Positions 6,858 through 11,103 of a stretch of 11,103 nt of DNA are shown here, in pieces. How positions within the stretch are numbered: position 1 is the first letter of the stretch; the number at the start of each line of letters is the position of its first letter. The translations under genes and the position numbers were made by a program. The notes under the pieces are model-generated. The model saw only the letters and a program-made list of their open reading frames with translations. It was not told the DNA's origin and searched no databases. Source of the DNA: Candidatus Omnitrophota bacterium (GTDB taxonomy: Bacteria; Omnitrophota; Gorgyraeia; Pluralincolimonadales; Pluralincolimonadaceae). The stretch is from NCBI GenBank assembly GCA_028715315.1, contig JAQUSA010000020.1:1-11103 (forward strand). Direction: 5' to 3'.

Positions 6858-7688
6858 ATGAAGAGAACGTTTCGTCTCGCGGTAATAGCCATTTCCCTTA
6901 TTTTCCTTTCCCCGCTGCAATCCCGGGCAGAAGATAAGCCCGTCCCGAAGCCCGAAACGCGCATCCATAAGGCCGGAAAACCGGTCAAGGTCGATTGCGA
7001 CCTGAGCAAATACCCCGGATACGCCATAAGGATGGACAAGAAGTCTTACGAGATATTGATGTACAACACATGGTCGGGCAAGGAAGACCTCAGCGCGGAT
7101 ATCTACCTCCTCTGGGATGATGATGCCATGTATGTCGCGGCGAAAGTGACCGACGACGTACCTTTTGACAACAGCAAGGAAGGCCCCGACATCTGGGACG
7201 GCGACGCGGTAGAGATAATGCTCGGCCTTGACGAGGCGGCCGATCCCGGGAGGATGTTCTTCGGGAAGCGGGATTACCAGATCGGCATCACTCCCGGCAA
7301 TGGCAAGGATATCAAGGCGGGTGAATGGGTATGGAGGCGCGACGATTACGAGGGCGGGATAGAGGTCGCCTCCGTGAAGTGGGATAAGGGATATATTATC
7401 GAGTCGAGGATACCCTTCAAGGTCCTGGGCGGGTTCAAGCCCGAAATAGGCAGGAAGATAGATTTTGATGTCTCCGTCGACGACGGCGATACGCATAAGA
7501 GGGAACTGCAGTTCACGTGGCACGGGACAAAGAATGTCTTTTCGGACCCGAGCGAGTGGGGCATAGCCGTTTTTGCCGCGCCGCGCTCAGCGATAGCGTT
7601 ATCATATTCAACGATGATGGCCGTCATCGCGGGGATAATCCTTGTCGTGACGTTCATGGCTTTTGCCGCGCGCCGGCCCAACAAATAA
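6858..7688 (+). CDS. exported CBM9-like protein with C-terminal membrane anchor
   Basis: This 276-aa protein starts with a signal peptide (MKRTFRLAVIAISLIFLSP, cleavage near SRA-ED at residue 24). Residues about 35-240 form one CBM9/DOMON-like domain. It resembles the C-terminal domain of the GH26 enzyme upstream: ADIYLLWDDDAMYVAAKV against AEVYLMWDEANLYVAAKV, then IWDGDAVEIML, RDYQIGITPGNG and PSEWGIAVF. A hydrophobic helix at residues about 250-270 (MMAVIAGIILVVTFMAF) followed by AARRPNK is a stop-transfer anchor. The CBM should therefore face the periplasm or outside with a short cytoplasmic tail. No catalytic domain is present. A role in holding glycan or glycoprotein near the membrane is inferred. 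A good Shine-Dalgarno (GGGAGG) lies 5 nt before the ATG. The gene has its own promoter and is followed after 13 nt by the zinc-ribbon gene. Confidence 0.82.
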   Translation: MKRTFRLAVIAISLIFLSPLQSRAEDKPVPKPETRIHKAGKPVKVDCDLSKYPGYAIRMDKKSYEILMYNTWSGKEDLSADIYLLWDDDAMYVAAKVTDDVPFDNSKEGPDIWDGDAVEIMLGLDEAADPGRMFFGKRDYQIGITPGNGKDIKAGEWVWRRDDYEGGIEVASVKWDKGYIIESRIPFKVLGGFKPEIGRKIDFDVSVDDGDTHKRELQFTWHGTKNVFSDPSEWGIAVFAAPRSAIALSYSTMMAVIAGIILVVTFMAFAARRPNK

Positions 7689-7701
7689 TGGAGGAAGATA
7701 T

Positions 7702-7863
7702 ATGAAATGTGACACTTGCGGACGCGACGTCCCTGAAGTGAAGAGGGTCGTCGTGGCGCCCGGCTATGACAGGACGCTTGCGAAGCCTATGTATAACTGC
7801 CCGGAATGCTACGAAAAGAAAGAGAAAGCCAAGAAAGATGCATCAGATAAAAGTACTGGATAA
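7702..7863 (+). CDS. small double-CxxC zinc-ribbon protein
   Basis: This is a 53-aa protein. MKCDTCGRDV carries CxxC at Cys3/Cys6 and YNCPECYEKK carries CxxC at Cys33/Cys36, the layout of a single zinc ribbon. The tail is a lysine-rich charged helix (KKEKAKKDASDKSTG). A strong GGAGG (7690-7694) lies 7 nt before ATG 7702, which supports it as a real gene despite its size. The last 26 nt overlap the start of thyX in another frame, so the two are probably translationally coupled. The partner or target (DNA, RNA or protein) cannot be told from sequence. Confidence 0.8.
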   Translation: MKCDTCGRDVPEVKRVVVAPGYDRTLAKPMYNCPECYEKKEKAKKDASDKSTG

Positions 7864-8452
7864 CGGTTATGTCGCGCTCGTCGATTCGATGGGCGGCGAC
7901 AGGGCTGTCATAGAGGGCGCCCGCCGCTGCTACATGAGCGAGCCGCAGGGTGAGTCTGCGGACTCTAAACTGATCCGCCATCTTATAATAAAGGACCACG
8001 GCACGCCTTTCGAGCACGCCTATTTCCGTTTCGACGTCAAATGCCCGATATTCGTAGCGCGCCAGTGGATCCGCCACCGCATCGGCACGTACAATGAGAT
8101 GTCGCTGCGCTATTGCCTCGCAAAAAGGGATTTTTACACGCCGGAGGGCCTGTCGGGCGAGGCGCTCCTTAGATACAAGAAGTCGATCAACGATGCCTTC
8201 GACGCTTATGAATCGATGGTATCGTCCGGGATAAAACGGGAACAAGCCCGCGGCGTCCTGCCGCTTTCGATATATACCCTTTATTATTGGACTGTTAACG
8301 CGCGGTCCCTCATGAATTTCCTAAAGCAGCGCCTCGATAAGTCGGCCCAGCCTGAGATACGCGAGTACGCGAAGGCCCTGCTCCAGATATTCAGGGAGAC
8401 GATGCCGGTGACGGCCAAAGCATTCGAAGAAAAAATAATGCCGAAAGAGTAA
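7838..8452 (+). CDS. thyX: flavin-dependent thymidylate synthase ThyX
   Basis: This 204-aa enzyme makes dTMP from dUMP using methylene-tetrahydrofolate, FAD and NAD(P)H (EC 2.1.1.148), replacing ThyA. The ThyX signature RHRx7S is complete: Arg79-His80-Arg81 through Ser89 in RHRIGTYNEMSLRY. Thr84 stands where many members have Ser, a mild change. Upstream, DHGTPFEHAYFRFDVKCPIFVARQW and, near the end, ARGVLPLSIYT are also typical; the latter includes the substrate-binding region ARxxLP. The length matches the family. ATG 7838 was chosen over an earlier in-frame start at 7766 because MHQIKVLDNGYVALVDSMGGD begins where ThyX proteins begin. The ribosome-binding site is weak (AAGAAAG), consistent with coupling to the overlapping zinc-ribbon gene. 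Its stop codon shares one base with the sigma factor start. Confidence 0.95.
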   Translation: MHQIKVLDNGYVALVDSMGGDRAVIEGARRCYMSEPQGESADSKLIRHLIIKDHGTPFEHAYFRFDVKCPIFVARQWIRHRIGTYNEMSLRYCLAKRDFYTPEGLSGEALLRYKKSINDAFDAYESMVSSGIKREQARGVLPLSIYTLYYWTVNARSLMNFLKQRLDKSAQPEIREYAKALLQIFRETMPVTAKAFEEKIMPKE

Positions 8453-9078
8453 TGGACCCGAACGAACACCCCGAAGAACTGATACAGGGATGCATAAGGA
8501 AAGACAGAAGGTCGTGGGATGTGTTCGTCGAAACGTATTCAAGGGTAGTATACTGGGCTATCCGGGACCGGCTCAAGCGCTACGGATATGATTTTAGCGA
8601 GGAAGACGTCAATGACATCCACCAGGATGTCTTTATCGCTTTATGGGCCAGTGACAGGTTGAAGCAGCTCAGGGAACACGGAAAAGCGGCGGGATGGCTG
8701 GCGATGGTTGCGGGCAATGCGGCGATAGACCATTTCCGCAAGGTAAAGAGGCAGTCGCCGCCGAATTCGATATCCATATACGAAGAGATATACAGGACCG
8801 GTGACGGCGAATCCAGGACGCTCGAAGAAGTGCTGCCCTCCGGCGCGGACCGCCCGGACAGGCAGGCGCAGTTGAACGAAGCGCGGGAGGAGCTGGAAGC
8901 GGCGCTCGACGGGCTCAACCCGAAGGAGAGGATGGCCGTCAAGCTGAACCTGCTGCACGGCATGAAACACGCCGAGATCGCGGCGGCGCTGAAAGTCCCG
9001 GTAAATACGGTCTCTACGACAATAGCAAGGGCAAAGAAAAACCTGAAAGAAAAACTCGAAAAGAAACGTCTATTATAA
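8452..9078 (+). CDS. ECF-like RNA polymerase sigma factor
   Basis: This 208-aa protein has the two-domain layout of ECF (group IV) sigma factors. Sigma region 2 spans about residues 8-98: SWDVFVETYSRVVYWAIRD, then EEDVNDIHQDVFIALW and the DNA-melting helix GWLAMVAGNAAIDHFRKVKR. Region 4 spans about residues 145-205: LDGLNPKERMAVKLNLLHGMKHAEIAAALKVPVNTVSTTIARAKKNLKEKL, a helix-turn-helix that would read the -35 element. The linker of about 45 residues is rather long and acidic. ATG 8452 shares its A with the thyX stop (TAATG), so translation is coupled. The gene following by 1 nt is a zinc-finger anti-sigma factor, which would hold this sigma inactive. Target promoters cannot be inferred from the window. 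Confidence 0.92.
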   Translation: MDPNEHPEELIQGCIRKDRRSWDVFVETYSRVVYWAIRDRLKRYGYDFSEEDVNDIHQDVFIALWASDRLKQLREHGKAAGWLAMVAGNAAIDHFRKVKRQSPPNSISIYEEIYRTGDGESRTLEEVLPSGADRPDRQAQLNEAREELEAALDGLNPKERMAVKLNLLHGMKHAEIAAALKVPVNTVSTTIARAKKNLKEKLEKKRLL

Positions 9079-9079
9079 T

Positions 9080-9559
9080 ATGAAAGAGAGCATAGGCAGC
9101 CTTCATGAAGTAAAGACAGCCTGTCCCGATGAGGCAACTCTGGCCGAATATGCCGGCGGCGCCATGACGCAGTGGCAGAGGGAGCGGCTTGAGGAGCATG
9201 CCTCGGCCTGCGCGGCGTGCCTTGAGAATATCAGGGCGGCGCAGACTGCCGAAAGGATGCTGGCGGAAGGAGCTCTCGCGGATACGGGCGAAAGCCTTAA
9301 GAATAAAGCGAAAGGTCTTGCTAAAATGGACACAGGAAAGAGGAGGTTCCGGAGCTATATCTGGCTTGCGGCGACAATAGCCGCGTTTACGCTGTCGTTC
9401 ACCGTGCCGAAATATTTTGCGCAGTTCCTTGCCGCAGCCGTGATTCTGGGCCTAAAATGGGTATCCGAGAGCGAGGGGATACGCACGCTGATAGTCTCGA
9501 TGGATGCGAAGCGCCGGCATGAGGAAGAACATGAGGAGATGCCTAAATGGAGACGATAA
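9080..9559 (+). CDS. zinc-finger anti-sigma factor with membrane hairpin
   Basis: This is a 159-aa protein. Residues about 15-50 carry the anti-sigma zinc-finger (ZAS, zf-HC2-like) motif HxxxCxxC at His40-Cys44-Cys47; an upstream ligand may be Cys15 or His9. Such domains bind the partner sigma factor and block it in the cytoplasm. Two hydrophobic helices follow, at about residues 93-110 (SYIWLAATIAAFTLSFTVP) and 113-128 (FAQFLAAAVILGLKWV), joined by a very short turn. A charged tail (MDAKRRHEEEHEE) follows. N- and C-termini would both be cytoplasmic, leaving no extracytoplasmic sensor domain. It begins 1 nt after the sigma factor stop and overlaps the next gene by 13 nt. The regulator-sigma pairing follows the usual ECF operon order. 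Confidence 0.88.
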   Translation: MKESIGSLHEVKTACPDEATLAEYAGGAMTQWQRERLEEHASACAACLENIRAAQTAERMLAEGALADTGESLKNKAKGLAKMDTGKRRFRSYIWLAATIAAFTLSFTVPKYFAQFLAAAVILGLKWVSESEGIRTLIVSMDAKRRHEEEHEEMPKWRR

Positions 9560-9855
9560 CAAAGTCATATGAGACGAAGAACGGCCTTGTCGAGGGAGTG
9601 CAGGTCAAGTGGCCGGGGTTCAGCATACTGATGGTGACCGGCAAAAAAGGCTTCCTGGTATGCGGCGTCTTCGACCTCGAGGCGATCGACAGGTTCAACG
9701 CGGCCGCCGCTATGGTCGAGAGCACGCCGGATAACCCGATAGGCAGCCTCGAACGTTTCCCGAACCGCAAGATATCAAAAGCCAACAAGAAGGCCGCCGA
9801 GTTGGGCATAACGGCCGGCATGGATGTAATAAAGGCCTTTGAGCTTATAGCGTGA
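9547..9855 (+). CDS. DUF1805 / YunC-like protein
   Basis: This 102-aa cytoplasmic protein resembles the DUF1805 family (YunC of Bacillus subtilis): an opening strand GLVEGVQVKWPGFSILMVTG, then KGFLVCGVFDLEAIDRF (YunC has a similar GYIMCGALDV segment) and a closing ELGITAGMDVIKAFEL. Its molecular role is not established. GAGGAG (9533-9538) lies 8 nt before ATG 9547, inside the anti-sigma gene, which it overlaps by 13 nt. Its stop overlaps the next start (GTGA). It is therefore firmly part of the operon, though no functional link to the sigma pair or to acetolactate decarboxylase is evident. The family assignment rests on remembered sequence similarity. Confidence 0.75.
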   Translation: METITKSYETKNGLVEGVQVKWPGFSILMVTGKKGFLVCGVFDLEAIDRFNAAAAMVESTPDNPIGSLERFPNRKISKANKKAAELGITAGMDVIKAFELIA

Positions 9856-10631
9856 AGCGGCCCTTTCGTTTTATTGCGGCGATCCTTTTTTTGGCGGCGC
9901 TCGCCGGCTGCTCATCCACCCGCGCCGATAGGGATGTCTTCTTCCAGGTCTCGACGCTCAACGCTCTCGCGGGGGGAGTCTATGACGGGGAGACCACCTT
10001 CACGGAATTAAAGAGGCACGGCGATTTCGGTATCGGGACGTTCAATGCCCTTGACGGCGAGATGGTCGCGCTGGACGGGGAGTTCTACCAGATAAAGTCC
10101 GACGGTCTCGCGTATGATGTCCCCGGCATCGCGAAGACCCCATTTTCCGAGGTTACGTTCTTCGAGGCAGATAAGACGGTGCCCCTGGACAAGCCGATGG
10201 ATATGAAGCAGCTGCAGGAATACCTGGACACGTTAATGCCGACCGTAAATATTTTTTACGCGGTCAGGGTCGACGGCCTGTTCGACTATGTCAAGATGAG
10301 GAGCGTCCCGTCGCAGCAGAAGCCTTATATGCCGCTGTCAGAGGCGGTGAAAGGCCAGAGCGTATTTGAGATGAGAGATATCAAAGGGACCGTTGCGGGC
10401 TTCAGGTGCCCCGCGTATGCCGAAGGTTTTAACCTGCCCGGATACCATATGCATTTCATAACAGATGGAAGGAACAGGGGAGGGCACCTGCTGGATTTCC
10501 GCATAAAGCGCGGGACTGCGGAGCTGGATCACGCGGCGCGTTTCAGCGTCTCGCTGCCGGGTGATAAGGCATTTTATTCGGCCGGGCTGACAAGTGAAGG
10601 GGATCAGGGCCTGGAGAAAGCGGAAAAATAG
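9852..10631 (+). CDS. acetolactate decarboxylase with lipoprotein signal
   Basis: This 259-aa enzyme is of the AlsD/BudA family, which converts alpha-acetolactate to acetoin (EC 4.1.1.5). The zinc site is plain: His199 and His201 in GYHMHFITD and His212 in GGHLLDF. The FQVSTLNALAGGVYDG start, GDFGIGTFNALDGEMVALDGEFYQ and the later GTVAGFRCP region follow the family order. The N-terminus MKRPFRFIAAILFLAALAGC is a lipoprotein signal with lipobox LAGC (Cys20) and Ser at +2, so the enzyme should be exported and lipid-anchored, probably to the outer membrane. Some known members (Brevibacillus) are also secreted. The GTG start at 9852 overlaps the previous stop by 4 nt. No acetolactate synthase is visible nearby, so the source of substrate outside the cytoplasm is unexplained. 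Confidence 0.9.
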   Translation: MKRPFRFIAAILFLAALAGCSSTRADRDVFFQVSTLNALAGGVYDGETTFTELKRHGDFGIGTFNALDGEMVALDGEFYQIKSDGLAYDVPGIAKTPFSEVTFFEADKTVPLDKPMDMKQLQEYLDTLMPTVNIFYAVRVDGLFDYVKMRSVPSQQKPYMPLSEAVKGQSVFEMRDIKGTVAGFRCPAYAEGFNLPGYHMHFITDGRNRGGHLLDFRIKRGTAELDHAARFSVSLPGDKAFYSAGLTSEGDQGLEKAEK

Positions 10632-11103
10632 TGGCGGATAATAACAAGAAAGCCGCGATAAGCCTTATCGTACTCTTCGGGCTCGTGAGCCTCTTCGGAG
10701 ATATCGTCTACGAGGGCGCGCGCAGCGTGAACGGCCCTTACCTGAAGACCCTCGGCGTAAGCGCTGCGGTGGTAGGCTTCATCGCGGGGCTCGGAGAATT
10801 TATCGGTTACGCGATACGCCTGGCCTCCGGCTATTTTGCCGACAAGACGAAGGCGTACTGGCTTTTTACGTTTGTCGGCTACGGCATGCTTGTGACGGTC
10901 CCGCTGCTCTCGCTTACGGGCGTATGGCAGGTGGCGGCGCTATTTATAGTGCTGGAGCGCTTCGGCAAGGCCTTAAGGGCTCCCGCGCGCGATACGATAG
11001 TATCCCAGGCGTCAAAACAGGTCGGTACCGGTTTCGGGTTCGCGATCTCTGAGGTCATGGACCAGATAGGCGCCCTGACCGGCCCGCTTATCTTAATGGC
11101 GCT
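10631..11103 (+). CDS. MFS transporter, N-terminal part (cut by window end)
   Basis: About 157 residues are present and the frame continues past the window edge. Translation starts at GTG 10631, which shares its G with the TAG stop of the acetolactate decarboxylase gene. Several hydrophobic helices are seen: ISLIVLFGLVSLFGDIVY, VSAAVVGFIAGLGEFIGYAI, YWLFTFVGYGMLVTVPLLSL and VWQVAALFIVLERFGKALR. Between helices 2 and 3 the loop GYFADKTKAYW has the GxxxDK-R-like pattern typical of MFS proteins. LERFGKALRAPARDTIVS matches a conserved MFS stretch. The substrate is unknown. Its coupling to the decarboxylase gene raises the possibility of related substrates, but this is only positional. Confidence 0.85.
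   Translation, partial: MADNNKKAAISLIVLFGLVSLFGDIVYEGARSVNGPYLKTLGVSAAVVGFIAGLGEFIGYAIRLASGYFADKTKAYWLFTFVGYGMLVTVPLLSLTGVWQVAALFIVLERFGKALRAPARDTIVSQASKQVGTGFGFAISEVMDQIGALTGPLILMA

Noticed and set aside
7766..7837. Upstream in-frame start for thyX
   Set aside because: The added 24 residues are basic and unlike ThyX N-termini; they come from reading the zinc-ribbon gene in another frame.
8540..8560. Further TATAC-like half-sites inside genes (for example near 8549, 6508, 2144)
   Set aside because: GTATAC words are common here because of ATA/TAC codon use; none has the second arm at the right spacing together with the GGT/ACC context.
1..11103. Defence system, mobile element, CRISPR array or tRNA/rRNA gene
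   Set aside because: No direct-repeat array, transposase, integrase, nuclease-helicase pair or RNA-gene signature was seen; the gene content is metabolic and regulatory.

Overview
All genes in this 11.1 kb window lie on the + strand and are closely packed. The base composition is moderately GC-rich, with frequent ATA (Ile) and AGG (Arg) codons. The window carries exported proteins with Sec-type signal peptides and a lipoprotein with a Lol-type +2 Ser, alongside glycan-degradation genes, ThyX and an ECF sigma/anti-sigma pair. This suggests an uncultured diderm bacterium. The style resembles Omnitrophota-type genomes, but that is a weak inference because no rRNA or lineage marker is present.

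Region 1 (1-878) holds the C-terminal end of an unidentified gene, followed by a small cysteine-rich secreted protein of unknown function.

Region 2 (about 880-6809) is a glycan-use locus. A promoter carrying an inverted repeat drives a secreted GH26 endo-glycanase with a C-terminal CBM9-like domain. Next come a secreted carbohydrate-binding-like protein and an AraR-type regulator (GntR DNA-binding domain fused to a LacI-type sugar sensor). A second copy of the same promoter motif precedes a cytoplasmic GH94 disaccharide phosphorylase. The duplicated 17-bp motif (GGTATACNACCNGTATA, 15/17 identical) is the best candidate operator for the regulator. The proposed logic is that the exported GH26 cuts a beta-glucan or mannan, the products are imported by a transporter not in this window, GH94 phosphorolyses the beta-linked disaccharide, and the regulator senses a product and controls both units.

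Region 3 (about 6806-7688) is a gene with its own sigma70-like promoter. It encodes a second CBM9-like protein, exported and anchored by a C-terminal transmembrane helix. A 9-bp perfect inverted repeat flanks its -10 box and reaches the Shine-Dalgarno sequence.

Region 4 (7702-11103) is a very tight gene string: a 53-aa double-CxxC zinc-ribbon protein, ThyX, an ECF-like sigma factor, a zinc-finger anti-sigma factor with a membrane hairpin, a DUF1805/YunC-like protein, an acetolactate decarboxylase with a lipoprotein signal, and the start of an MFS transporter that runs off the window. Five of its six junctions overlap by 1 to 26 nt, which points to translational coupling. No tRNA, rRNA, CRISPR array, insertion sequence or integrase was seen.
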